From assembly GCA_964422365.1 (NCBI GenBank), contig CAYRAV010000011.1:5161-69160 (forward strand): DNA of 64,000 nt. The letters are read 5' to 3'. This DNA is from CAYRAV01 sp964422365. GTDB lineage: Bacteria > Bacillota > Clostridia > Lachnospirales > Lachnospiraceae. How positions within the stretch are numbered: position 1 is the stretch's first letter; each line of letters opens with the position of its first letter. Shown here piece after piece: positions 1 through 8,555 of this stretch. Under the pieces are notes generated by a model. The model did not search any database, was not told where the DNA came from, and was given only the letters and a program-made list of their open reading frames with translations. The position numbers and the translations under genes are program-made.

Positions 1-642
1 TTTAATGCTTTTTAAAAATTTTAATACTGGATCTGATTTTTCTGTCTTTTCTGTCGCTATAGATGATGGTGAAGTAACATACCAGTATGCATCAGCATTC
101 TCAACACTTACTTTGTAAGCTTCAGATAATAAAATTCTTCCTAAACCTCTTGTTTGCAACGGTTCAGCACAATAAAATTGGCCATTTGTATAATCTGTAA
201 GCAGTACTGCATGTGGAGTATCTCTATCATAAAGTACAATACCTTCCGTATGACTCTTTAACAGTTGTATTAATGTATCTGTATTCATGATTCCTCCTGG
301 CAGGTCACCATAACTTACTGTAATACCGTCATATGAGAAATCATGCAGCAATCCTGCTTCATTAAGCCATGCGGTGTTTTTGATTGTTGTTTCGGTAATG
401 GATGCCCAATTAGCATCCCCTCTTAGCATCGCTGCTCTTCGCATCATCATAGCAGCAGCACATAATGTACATGTATCACTCTCTTCCTGTTTTAAAAATA
501 CACTACTTTGATTGATATCATCAAATGCTGCTTCCACTTCCAACATAGTATTTGATATACAAAGTGCAGTGATGATAAGCAGACATACAATAAAACCAAT
601 CCGCTTCTCTAATTCCTTTTTCAATACCAGCCTTCCCCTCAT
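1..642 (-). CDS. Membrane-anchored C39/papain-like cysteine peptidase, 3' end cut by window edge
   Basis: An open frame of 214 codons runs from ATG at 640-642 off the left edge; an in-frame stop at 676-678 and the absence of other start codons fix the start. Residues 15-30 are a hydrophobic anchor. The rest matches my memory of a Firmicutes family of C39/papain-like cysteine peptidases: Cys58 in 'SDTCTLCAAAMM', His144 in 'TPHAVLLTDY' followed by Asp150, then 'GQFYCAEP' and an aromatic 'AYWYV' strand. The Cys-His order suits a papain fold. The catalytic assignment is inference from these motifs. The gene lies downstream of two TasA-like genes and a signal peptidase in the same orientation, so it may process an exported substrate or act at the cell surface. 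The ribosome binding site is weak. The true C-terminus is unknown. Confidence 0.7.
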   Translation of the reverse strand, partial: MRGRLVLKKELEKRIGFIVCLLIITALCISNTMLEVEAAFDDINQSSVFLKQEESDTCTLCAAAMMMRRAAMLRGDANWASITETTIKNTAWLNEAGLLHDFSYDGITVSYGDLPGGIMNTDTLIQLLKSHTEGIVLYDRDTPHAVLLTDYTNGQFYCAEPLQTRGLGRILLSEAYKVSVENADAYWYVTSPSSIATEKTEKSDPVLKFLKSIK

Positions 643-779
643 GATATTACACTTTAAATATCTTACCTGCTTTTCTCATACTGCATACTTCACTTTCTGG
701 TTCTCCAAACCATATTTGCGATTATAGTATGCAGCATGAGATATTGTTTTCCATTTATTCGTTGTATAACATATATGTA

Positions 780-1814
780 CTAATTCTTTGCATCATAAGC
801 ATCAAATACAGATTTCAAACTTGCTAAAATTGTTGTATCTGGTGTTTTACCACTTTCAGAAGCACCCAATTGGCTAGGATCTTTCAAAGTATCTCTAGCT
901 ATAATAGCTGATTCTACATTGATAGAAAACTCTGGTAAATTTGAGTATGTATAATATGTTTTGCTGTCAAATATATTTGTTATTGCATATTTCTGTTCAT
1001 CATCATCGGCAGCAGATAGGAAAATGTTATCGTAGTCTGCTGTCTGAGAATTAATATGTACTGTATCAAATAAAGTTGCTGTAGAAGCAATAGCATCATC
1101 TGTTTTCTTATCTAATGGAAGTTTGTAATAGTAGTAATAGTAAATATGATTATCCTCTTTTACACCTGTTGTTACTTTATAGTAGTTATCGAATGCATCT
1201 GTAAGATCTTTTTCATTTGGGCTTGGTTCTGTGCCTGATGTCCATAATTCCTTTTCTTTTGCATTGTCTGAAATAGCCCCAACAGTATATAACTGCCAAT
1301 TATCACTTACTGATTCAGTACCTGTAGAACCATTTATATACTCTCCAGTTTCTGGATTTTTTGCATCTCCCACTGAAATTCTTGCTAATTTAGAGAACTC
1401 AGAATATGTTACTGGTATCTTTGTTGCATCATCAGCAGCATCTTCTTTACCATTAATTGTATATTCCACACGCATCATAACCCATACTTCCTCATCCACA
1501 CTTAGGTTCGCAACCTGAGGATTTTTATTAATTACCATACCAGGTGTATATGGATCTGATTCATTAATACCATAATAAGGATCATCTGGTTTATCGTCTG
1601 GAGTTGGGTCTTCTGGTGTTGAATCATCCCAGCTAGTTTCATAAGTACTTCCTTGTACACCCTTACTACCTGTAAATGTATTCTCTTTCTTATTTGTCTT
1701 TGCTGATAATAATGCCAATGTAATACCAACAGATACCCCAACAATTAATACTAATGTTGCTACAGTAGCAACCATATTTCTCATTTTCTTTTTTAATTTT
1801 CTATTTCTGCTCAT
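780..1814 (-). CDS. TasA/camelysin-like exported protein (SipW substrate type)
   Basis: 344 aa, start ATG preceded by AGGAGGAATACAT. A Lys/Arg-rich N-terminus (residues 1-13) is followed by a long hydrophobic segment (about 14-37) and 'LLSAKTNKKENTFTGS', the arrangement of SipW-dependent TasA/camelysin-type signal peptides. The mature part is acidic, contains Pro/Asp linkers near residues 64-76 and a 'YYYYYYKLPL' stretch, and a later 'ATLFDTV' motif shared in outline with the next gene upstream. No LPXTG anchor is present. Family knowledge: TasA-type proteins form extracellular fibres or matrix and are released by SipW. A matching signal peptidase is encoded at 3446-3931. Exact subfamily and function are not known. 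Confidence 0.72.
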   Translation of the reverse strand: MSRNRKLKKKMRNMVATVATLVLIVGVSVGITLALLSAKTNKKENTFTGSKGVQGSTYETSWDDSTPEDPTPDDKPDDPYYGINESDPYTPGMVINKNPQVANLSVDEEVWVMMRVEYTINGKEDAADDATKIPVTYSEFSKLARISVGDAKNPETGEYINGSTGTESVSDNWQLYTVGAISDNAKEKELWTSGTEPSPNEKDLTDAFDNYYKVTTGVKEDNHIYYYYYYKLPLDKKTDDAIASTATLFDTVHINSQTADYDNIFLSAADDDEQKYAITNIFDSKTYYTYSNLPEFSINVESAIIARDTLKDPSQLGASESGKTPDTTILASLKSVFDAYDAKN

Positions 1815-2020
1815 ATGTATTCCTCCTTACATACCTTCTAAATTACCTAACTGTTTTCCTCTTACTTTTTAACTGCTATCCACTATCATGTTCATTCACA
1901 TCTTTTATGTAATATCCCTTTTCTTTTTTGTTATGATACACCTCCCTATATTCCTTTACGCATTGTAATTTTATCATAAATTCTATTATTTTTCTCATTT
2001 ACTCTTCACCCCTTTCTCCG

Positions 2021-2698
2021 CTACTTCAATATATCTTTAAGATTAACATTCCATACTTTATCTGCTTTGGCTGTATCACCATTTTCATCTGTTTCTACTG
2101 TATCAACAACAACGCTGAATTCTATGTATTGTCCATTTTCCTTTAATTTATCCTCTGTTGGCGAAATAATTCTGACTGAATCAAATAATTTTGTTGTTTG
2201 TCCGCCTGGCTCTAATGATTTCTTATAATAGTAATAACCATCATTTGCACTTTGTTTCCAACCTTCACCAATACCATTAATAATGTAATTTACCATTGCA
2301 CTCTCTGCATCATTCCCATCTGCATATTTTACAACTGCAACTATTCTTGCCCGTACATATTCATATGTTACATTATCAATTGGATTTGTAAAATATGCTT
2401 TTTTGGTTTTACTGGTATCACCTTTTACATGTACATTGCCATCTTCGTCTACTGTATATTCTTTTCCATTTGGTTCTTCTATCTCCACATTTGTATACCT
2501 CTTTGGTACAAAGGCATTTGCTTTCATATTTGTATATTTCTGGAATAGTTCTGCAAAGGATGCCATAGAATACATTTGTGTACCCTGCATGGATAGTACA
2601 GCTACTAAAGTATATGTACAAATTCGTTTGAATTTGACTGTTCTCTTCTCACGCTGTTTCTCTTTCATATAATCACTGTAATACACAACTTGTTTCAT
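2021..2698 (-). CDS. TasA-like secreted protein, second copy type
   Basis: 225 aa. The ATG at 2696-2698 is chosen because AAGGAGGTG (2705-2713) sits 8 nt upstream; a GTG three codons earlier would lie inside this site. A basic N-terminus precedes a weak hydrophobic signal (about residues 23-42), then 'ASFAELFQKYTNMKANAF', a mixed beta-rich region and a 'GYYYYKKSLEPGGQTTKLF' motif that parallels the protein encoded just downstream. It is therefore a diverged relative of the 780-1814 product, probably exported by the same SipW peptidase and perhaps a minor fibre or anchor subunit. Role is inference. Confidence 0.65.
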   Translation of the reverse strand: MKQVVYYSDYMKEKQREKRTVKFKRICTYTLVAVLSMQGTQMYSMASFAELFQKYTNMKANAFVPKRYTNVEIEEPNGKEYTVDEDGNVHVKGDTSKTKKAYFTNPIDNVTYEYVRARIVAVVKYADGNDAESAMVNYIINGIGEGWKQSANDGYYYYKKSLEPGGQTTKLFDSVRIISPTEDKLKENGQYIEFSVVVDTVETDENGDTAKADKVWNVNLKDILK

Positions 2699-2929
2699 AT
2701 GACACACCTCCTTCCATTTACTTTTCCTTCTACAACAAAATGATGTCTGTCTTTTCCAAAACTATTACCAATCAAACAAAGAGAAATACCGATATTCCCA
2801 AAACTTACTTTTTTGATTATCTTTGCCCTATAAAACTCTGGATTGTTTTTTGAAAAGGAAAATATGCTTTGATTCCACATAAATAAAACTTGTGTCTGTT
2901 TTCAACCAAAACACGACAAGGCTAATAAT

Positions 2930-3025
2930 CTAAAAACTTTGGTATATAAATATTCCTCTCATTAAAGATATAATCGTTATCTTAATATCTGATAACACAA
3001 TATGTAATGTTCTTATTGCTGTCAT
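2930..3025 (-). pseudogene. Remnant of a sipW-type signal peptidase gene (first 31 codons)
   Basis: Reading the minus strand from ATG at 3023-3025 gives 31 codons and a TAG at 2930-2932. The peptide starts 'MTAIRTLHIVLSDIKITII', which aligns with the intact signal peptidase start 'MGAIKKIHIVLSVVMLVII' encoded at 3931; both then carry a 'GGIF/RGIF' step. The similarity extends into the leader, which has the same 'TTGGGAGG' ribosome binding site. Charged residues (D, K) now interrupt the membrane segment, and neither the catalytic Ser nor His region remains. I read this as a decayed 5' fragment of a duplicated sipW. Confidence 0.75.
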
Positions 3026-3386
3026 AATAATCGTCCTCCCAAATTCTTATTACCACTTTTCATTTGTTCTTTGAACAAATGATTTTCTTACTTAATTATC
3101 TGTCCTTTCATCAGATACTTTCCTGTTTTAACAAAACGTAATATTTTTGCAACATTTTTTCTATTTTTTAATAACATATTGTTAATATGCACAATATTTT
3201 TAATTTTTTTGTAATAATTTATGTTTTCTCTTGTTTTTTTATGTGTTTATTATAACATATTACTTATTTTTAATCAATATCTTTCTTTATTTTGTGCATT
3301 TTTTTGTTAGTTTGCACACAATTCATACTTGTTTTTCATCCATTTTCCCCTTTTTCTTGTATAAATTCCATAATAAAAGGGTATAA
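3026..3386. other. AT-rich gene-free region upstream of the TasA-like genes
   Basis: No coding frame is credible here. It contains a perfect 9-bp inverted repeat at 3061-3081 (CATTTGTTC/GAACAAATG) and long T/A tracts. It likely holds the promoter of the TasA-like genes, but I cannot identify a clear -35/-10 pair. Confidence 0.5.
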
Positions 3387-3429
3387 AATAAACCGTCAAA
3401 ATACTTTTTGGTCATTTTGACGGTTTATT
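3387..3429 (-). terminator. Rho-independent terminator after sipW
   Basis: A perfect 16-bp inverted repeat (3387-3402 and 3414-3429, core AACCGTCAAAAT) with an 11-nt loop lies 17 bp past the sipW stop and is followed on the minus strand by a U-rich tract. Confidence 0.85.
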
Positions 3430-3445
3430 CTATGCCCTCTATTTC

Positions 3446-3931
3446 CTATCTCTTTTTCACATCCACATCTGTTACAAACCAAAGGAAAAGAAATGCTATG
3501 ATTGCTATAATAAATACTTTACGTCCATTTCCACTTTGCATTGTTTGAAATATCTTTCCCATAAAAGGGAAATGTATCGCTGCTACTTTTCCTTTTATCT
3601 CATCAAACGGAGTAGCACCATCTGCAGTTTGGTTGGCATCTCCCTGTGTATAAACCAGCTGCTGCCCGCTATCAATATCTATAATCCGATGTGTAATAGG
3701 TGTTCCTCCATTTTCCATTGTAATAACATCACCTATCTTTAGTGTATCTGCTGCTACTTTTTTTACATAAATTAAACTTCCTACCGGATAGGTCGGCTCC
3801 ATACTTCCTGTTAATACATTATAAGGTTTATATCCTAAAACCTTTGGTATAAAAAAGATGCCTCCCATTAAAACTATAATTACCAGCATAACAACCGATA
3901 ACACAATATGTATTTTTTTTATTGCTCCCAT
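3446..3931 (-). CDS. sipW: SipW-type (ER-type) signal peptidase I
   Basis: 161 aa from ATG at 3929-3931, chosen because GGGAGG lies just upstream; a longer frame reaching 4003 would overlap nspC. One membrane segment lies near residues 7-28 and another near the C-terminus (about 138-155). The catalytic Ser is in 'VLTGSMEPTYPVGS' and the general base is His in 'PITHRIIDID' instead of the bacterial Lys, which defines the Ser-His ER/SipW subfamily; 'YTQGDANQTAD' is the conserved substrate-site box. Family knowledge: SipW processes TasA-type fibre precursors, and two such precursors are encoded downstream. nspC ends 37 bp upstream, so cotranscription with the polyamine genes is possible. Confidence 0.9.
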   Translation of the reverse strand: MGAIKKIHIVLSVVMLVIIVLMGGIFFIPKVLGYKPYNVLTGSMEPTYPVGSLIYVKKVAADTLKIGDVITMENGGTPITHRIIDIDSGQQLVYTQGDANQTADGATPFDEIKGKVAAIHFPFMGKIFQTMQSGNGRKVFIIAIIAFLFLWFVTDVDVKKR

Positions 3932-3968
3932 AGTAATATTCCTCCCAAATTTTATCTCACTACAATGA

Positions 3969-5162
3969 TTATGACAGCCTTTTTTTAAAGTCATCATATC
4001 CAAATTGCTTCACCAGTTCTAATCCTCTGTCTACACTATGCAAATAAATGTGCGGCAGCGGCATCCCATTGAATGTATTATTTTTTACCATGCTGTAGAT
4101 TGCCATGTCACAAAATAGCAGCTTGTCTCCTATATGAAGAGGATGCTCAAAACTATAGTCGCCTATGATATCACCTGCAAGGCAGGTTGGACCACCTAAA
4201 CGATAACGATAATATTTCTCTGGTTGTGCTGCCGCCTCTTTTTCTTCTACTGCTCCAATGATATCCGGCCGGTATGGCATCTCTATCACGTCCGGCATAT
4301 GACAGGCTGCAGATGTATCCAGTATTGCAATACACATTCCGTTTTCTACAATATCAAGTACTTCTGCTACAAGAAACCCTGCATTTAAAGCAATCGCTTC
4401 CCCTGGCTCCAGATAGACTTGCAGCTGATATTTTTCCTGAAAAAAATGAATACATTTTTCCAATACTGCAATATCATAATGTTCTTTTGTAATATGGTGT
4501 CCGCCGCCTAAATTTATCCATTTCATTTGCTTTAAATATCTTCCAAACTTTTTGTCTACAATCTGAATGGTCCGCTCTAGTACGTCTGCTCCCTGCTCAC
4601 ACATAGTATGAAAATGCAGTCCTTCTATACCTTCTAGCAGATGATCACTTATTTTTTCCAGTTGTTCCAATGTAATGCCAAGACGTGAACCCGTTATGCA
4701 GGGATTGTAGATATCGGTTTCTATCTCTGCATATTCTGGATTAATTCGAAGTCCACAACTTATTTTTCTATGAACAGTGAGAATTCTTTGTTTATATTTT
4801 TCCCATTGTGCTTTAGAATTAAAAACAATATGGTCTGCTATCTCTAATAACTCTTCTATATCTTTCTCTTTATAAGCTGGACAATACACATGTACTTCCC
4901 CGTTTTCCATCTCTTCTCTGCCTAATCTTGCTTCATACAAGCCACTGGCAGTTGTTCCAGTCAAATATTTCCCAATGAGTGGATACACAGAAAACATAGA
5001 AAATGCTTTCTGTGCCAACAAAATTTTAGCACCAGTCCGCTTCATCACCCCTGATAGTACCTGTAAGTTTTTCTCTAATAATTCTGTACTCACAATATAA
5101 GAAGGAGTTGCTGCTTTCTGACAATACTCTGCCATTTTGTGTTCTATATTATTCTGTTTCAT
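3969..5162 (-). CDS. nspC: Carboxynorspermidine/carboxyspermidine decarboxylase
   Basis: 397 aa. ATG at 5160-5162 is preferred; the 17 codons further upstream are encoded by an inserted repeat. It is a type III-fold PLP decarboxylase related to diaminopimelate decarboxylase: PLP Lys in 'KILLAQKAFS' (near residue 48), glycine-rich phosphate loop 'WINLGGGHHIT', substrate-side 'YLEPGEAIAL', and a C-terminal 'CDMAIYSMVKNNTFNG' characteristic of NspC. The reaction removes CO2 from carboxyspermidine (or carboxynorspermidine) to give spermidine (or norspermidine). It pairs with the dehydrogenase at 5489-6724; between them sits a 263-bp repeat element. Confidence 0.92.
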   Translation of the reverse strand: MKQNNIEHKMAEYCQKAATPSYIVSTELLEKNLQVLSGVMKRTGAKILLAQKAFSMFSVYPLIGKYLTGTTASGLYEARLGREEMENGEVHVYCPAYKEKDIEELLEIADHIVFNSKAQWEKYKQRILTVHRKISCGLRINPEYAEIETDIYNPCITGSRLGITLEQLEKISDHLLEGIEGLHFHTMCEQGADVLERTIQIVDKKFGRYLKQMKWINLGGGHHITKEHYDIAVLEKCIHFFQEKYQLQVYLEPGEAIALNAGFLVAEVLDIVENGMCIAILDTSAACHMPDVIEMPYRPDIIGAVEEKEAAAQPEKYYRYRLGGPTCLAGDIIGDYSFEHPLHIGDKLLFCDMAIYSMVKNNTFNGMPLPHIYLHSVDRGLELVKQFGYDDFKKRLS

Positions 5163-5188
5163 ATTCTCACACTTTCTTAGGATACATT

Positions 5189-5451
5189 GTAACAATTCAG
5201 CCATTCCATTCATACCTTATTTTCAGTAGAAAGCACATCTATTGCGGTTGTCCAAATTAGTATTATTTCCCAGAATGGACATTCATTACCAAAAAAATTT
5301 ACAGTTTGGCTGAGAACACAATAGAACATAAGCCTCTATTGTAAAGAATTATTCATGTCGGGTATCTGCCCTATAGAAACAGTTGTACAATATGCCCTTA
5401 GTGAGCAAACTCCCATGTGCATATTGCACAATTGCTTCTGCATGGCTGAAC
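5189..5451. repeat. Miniature inverted-repeat element (families C and B joined)
   Basis: Bounded by GTAACAATTCAGCCATT at the left and ATGGCTGAAC at the right. The left 125 bp (to about 5314, ending TTACAGTTTGGCTG) match the element at 26317-26440. The right end (from about 5400) matches the family B arm 'TTGCACAATTGCTTCTGCAT' seen at 55250-55289. It separates the two carboxyspermidine genes. Confidence 0.8.
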
Positions 5452-5488
5452 CATTATGATACATTACGTTTTACCAGATATCCATGTA

Positions 5489-6724
5489 TCAGTCTACCAG
5501 TTCCGGTTCAAAACTTTCTTTCCATGGCAGTCCAAATTCATTTAATGCTTCCATAAATGGATCCGGATCAAATTCTTCTATATTATACACTCCTGGTTTC
5601 TTCCATTTTCCTGTCATTACCATCATTGCACCAAGCATGGCAGGCACACCTGTCGTATATGAAATTGCCTGTGAACCAACTTCTTTGTAACATTCCTGAT
5701 GGTCACATACATTATAGAGATAATATGTCTTATCTCTGCCATCCTTCTTTCCCTGGAAGATACATCCTATATTAGTCTTTCCAACTGTTCTTGGTCCTAA
5801 ACTTGCAGGATCCGGCAGCACAGCTTTTAAAAACTGTAATGGTACAATTTGCTTTCCTTCAAATTCTATTGGTTCAATTGATGTCATTCCTACATTTTCC
5901 AGACATTTTAAATGTGTCAAATAACTTTGCCCAAAAGTCATGAAGAATCGTATTCTTTTAATGCCTGTGATATTCAGCCCTAAAGATTCTAATTCTTCAT
6001 GATGTAATAAATACATATCCTTCTTGCCTATTTCAGGAAAGTTATATACTCTCTTAATCTCCATCGGTTTTGTTTCTATCCATTTTCCTTCTTCCCAGTA
6101 ACTTCCGTTGGCACTTACTTCGCGGATATTGATTTCAGGGTTAAAGTTTGTTGCGAATGGATATCCATGATCTCCTGCATTGCAGTCAAGAATATCAATG
6201 TAGTTGATTTCATCAAATTCATGTTTTAATGCATATGCTGAAAATACACCTGTTACTCCTGGGTCAAATCCGCTTCCCAGCAACGCAGTAATACCAGCCT
6301 TCTCAAATTTTTCACGGTATTCCCACTGCCATTTATATTCAAACTTTGCGGTATCTAATGGTTCATAATTAGCAGTATCCACATAATCGGTTTTTGTTTC
6401 TAAACAAGCTTCCATAATGGTCAAATCCTGATAAGGCAGTGCTAAATTGATTACAATATCCGGTTCCACTTTACGGATTAATGCTGTTAATTCCTCCACA
6501 TGGTCTGCATCTACCTGTGCTGTTGTAATTTTAGCAGGTTTTTCTCCATTACATTTTCCTTCTGGTGTTTTCTGCCATTGCTCTAATTTTTCTTTTAATG
6601 CATCACATTTTGATTTTGTTCTGCTTGCAATACAGATTTCTTCAAATACCTTTGAATTCTGGCAGCATTTGTGTACTGCAACACTTGAAACTCCACCTGC
6701 TCCAATGATTAGTGCTTTTCCCAT
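5489..6724 (-). CDS. Carboxynorspermidine (carboxyspermidine) dehydrogenase, saccharopine dehydrogenase family
   Basis: 411 aa, start ATG at 6722-6724 with AAGGAGGC upstream. The N-terminal Rossmann motif 'ALIIGAGGVSSVAVHKC' (about residues 4-20) binds NADPH; 'PDIVINLALPYQDLTIMEACLETKTDYVDTANYE' follows (quoted in part: 'INLALPYQD', 'DTANYE') and 'ALLGSGFDPGVTGVF' is typical of the bacterial saccharopine-dehydrogenase-like LYS9 group used for carboxyspermidine. It condenses putrescine (or diaminopropane) with aspartate semialdehyde. The upstream speB-like gene ends 47 bp away, so the two are probably in one operon. Confidence 0.88.
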   Translation of the reverse strand: MGKALIIGAGGVSSVAVHKCCQNSKVFEEICIASRTKSKCDALKEKLEQWQKTPEGKCNGEKPAKITTAQVDADHVEELTALIRKVEPDIVINLALPYQDLTIMEACLETKTDYVDTANYEPLDTAKFEYKWQWEYREKFEKAGITALLGSGFDPGVTGVFSAYALKHEFDEINYIDILDCNAGDHGYPFATNFNPEINIREVSANGSYWEEGKWIETKPMEIKRVYNFPEIGKKDMYLLHHEELESLGLNITGIKRIRFFMTFGQSYLTHLKCLENVGMTSIEPIEFEGKQIVPLQFLKAVLPDPASLGPRTVGKTNIGCIFQGKKDGRDKTYYLYNVCDHQECYKEVGSQAISYTTGVPAMLGAMMVMTGKWKKPGVYNIEEFDPDPFMEALNEFGLPWKESFEPELVD

Positions 6725-6771
6725 AATAAAATATGCCTCCTTTTTCTTTGCTTTTCTTTGTTGAATCAATT

Positions 6772-7620
6772 TTATATTGCCAGCAGGATTTCCCGCAATA
6801 GTTTACATGCCAATGCTGTTGAGGCTCCTGTCTGGTCATATGGCGGTGATAATTCATTCATATCCATTGCCACAATATTTAACTTAGATACTTTCAAAAC
6901 TGCATCTAATAATTGCATAAATGATACCCCGCCTGCTTCTGGTGTCCCTGTTCCCGGAAATTCTGATGGATCCAATACATCCAAATCCAATGTGAAATAT
7001 ACTGGTACATTGTCTGTTTTTAATTTTTCTACTGTTTCTTCTAATGTATCAAAATTAAATTTACAGGTAACCACATGTTTCTTGCCCCACTGAAATTCTT
7101 CTCTGTCTCCGCTTCTTATACCAAACTGGTATATTTTCCCATCTCCTACCAAATCATGACATCGATGCATGACTGTGGCATGAGAGAGATGTACTCCAAG
7201 ATATTCTTCTCTTAAATCTGCATGAGCATCAAAATGAATAATATGCAGATTAGGATATTTTTTTATTGCTGCTCTGACTGCTCCTAATGTCACTAAATGT
7301 TCTCCGCCTATCATAAATGGTTTTTTTCCATCCTCTAAAATAGCTGCTGTCATTTTCCCGATTTCCTCTAATGCCATATCAGGTGCTCCAAAAGGAAGTT
7401 CTAAATCCCCTGCATCAAAAATCTCCATATCCATTAAATCCTTGTCCTGATATGGACTATAAGTTTCTATTCCATAACTTTCGTTTCGAATAGCTGCACT
7501 TGCAAAACGGGTTCCCGGACGATAAGAAGTTGTACTGTCAAAAGGTGCGCCAAATAATACTATTCTGCTATCTTTATATTTTGCTTCACAGCCAATAAAC
7601 GTGTGTATATTTCTATGCAT
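6772..7620 (-). CDS. speB: Agmatinase / ureohydrolase family enzyme
   Basis: 282 aa, complete. Binuclear Mn ligands are visible: 'MIGGEHLVTLG' (His), 'HFDAHADLR' (D-x-H-x-D) and 'TLDLDVLDPS' (D-x-D). Family role: hydrolysis of agmatine to putrescine and urea. The ATG overlaps the speE stop by 8 nt (ATGCATAG), so it is translationally coupled. Because it sits next to speD, speE and a decarboxylase, it could instead hydrolyse N1-aminopropylagmatine to spermidine, the Thermus-type route; sequence alone does not settle this. Confidence 0.9.
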   Translation of the reverse strand: MHRNIHTFIGCEAKYKDSRIVLFGAPFDSTTSYRPGTRFASAAIRNESYGIETYSPYQDKDLMDMEIFDAGDLELPFGAPDMALEEIGKMTAAILEDGKKPFMIGGEHLVTLGAVRAAIKKYPNLHIIHFDAHADLREEYLGVHLSHATVMHRCHDLVGDGKIYQFGIRSGDREEFQWGKKHVVTCKFNFDTLEETVEKLKTDNVPVYFTLDLDVLDPSEFPGTGTPEAGGVSFMQLLDAVLKVSKLNIVAMDMNELSPPYDQTGASTALACKLLREILLAI

Positions 7621-8461
7621 TTTTTAATAGCTCCTTTACATAGTTTGGTATTGCAAATGCTCCCTTGTGTAACTGGGTATTATAATATTTTGTTTCTAAT
7701 CCCAGCTGCTCCCACTGTTCCGCTTTCACATCCTCTATAGGATGAAGGCCTTTTGATGCAAAACCGAAAAGCCAGTGTCCTGATGGATAGGTTGGAATGT
7801 GCATCTGATATACTGTACTAACCGGAAATACAGCACTAATATTCTTATGTGCCCGTTTCATGGATTTTGCATCTTCTTCATAAAAGGGGCTTTCATGCTG
7901 GTTAATTAGTATTCCATCCTTCCTTAATGCCTTGTAGCAATTGCCATAAAATTCTCTTGTAAATAGTCCTTCTCCTGGTCCAAACGGATCTGTAGAATCT
8001 ACAATAATCAAATCATATTCTTCACTGTGTTTTCTTACAAAACGCAGTCCATCTTCATAGTATATATGAAGACGCTCATCTTCTAATTTACATGCTGTCT
8101 GAGGAAGATGTTCCCTGCATGCCTGTACTACTTCTTCATCAATTTCCACCATATCAATATGCTGAATAGTTTTATACTTTGTAAGCTCCCGAATGGTTCC
8201 TCCATCACCCGCACCAATTACCAGTATCTTTTTAATGTTGGGATTGACTGCCATTGGCACATGAGTAATCATTTCATGATAGATGAATTCGTCTTTCTCT
8301 GTTAACATCAGATATCCGTCCAATGTCAGTATTTTTCCAAATTCTTTTGTTTCAAATATATCTATCTCCTGATATCTGCTTTTCCGGCTTACTATCTGTT
8401 TCTCCACTTTAATACTGAATTTTACATTTGGAGTATGTTTTTCCGTAAACCATAATTCCAT
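7613..8461 (-). CDS. speE: Spermidine synthase (aminopropyltransferase)
   Basis: 282 aa. Fold and motifs of SpeE: N-terminal 'ELWFTEKHTPNVKFSIKV', decarboxy-SAM site 'ILVIGAGDGGTIRELTKY' (about residues 79-96), acidic 'VEIDEEVVQACREHLP', and the catalytic 'VDSTDPFGPGEGLFT'. It transfers aminopropyl from decarboxylated SAM to putrescine (or agmatine). RBS GGAGGTGTCATA directly precedes the ATG. It lies downstream of the decarboxylase gene and overlaps speB. Confidence 0.93.
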   Translation of the reverse strand: MELWFTEKHTPNVKFSIKVEKQIVSRKSRYQEIDIFETKEFGKILTLDGYLMLTEKDEFIYHEMITHVPMAVNPNIKKILVIGAGDGGTIRELTKYKTIQHIDMVEIDEEVVQACREHLPQTACKLEDERLHIYYEDGLRFVRKHSEEYDLIIVDSTDPFGPGEGLFTREFYGNCYKALRKDGILINQHESPFYEEDAKSMKRAHKNISAVFPVSTVYQMHIPTYPSGHWLFGFASKGLHPIEDVKAEQWEQLGLETKYYNTQLHKGAFAIPNYVKELLKNA

Positions 8462-8489
8462 TATGACACCTCCGTTTTTTATTTAATGT

Positions 8490-8555
8490 CAGGTAATTGC
8501 TTATTACTCTAATGTATGTTTGTATTACGGTTCAGCAATTTTAAAACACGCTCTA
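8490..8555. repeat. Eroded repeat fragment at the 3' end of the arginine decarboxylase gene
   Basis: Contains 'GGTTCAGCAATTTTAAAACA' continuing into CGCTCTA at 8534-8555, which resembles the right end of family A (AATTTTCAAACACGCTCTA) joined to a family B arm. The terminal CTA is read on the minus strand as the TAG stop of the decarboxylase gene. Confidence 0.55.

Noticed and set aside
2695..2880. 61-aa frame upstream of the second TasA-like gene
   Set aside because: No RBS and no motif; it lies in the leader between the sipW remnant and the real gene.
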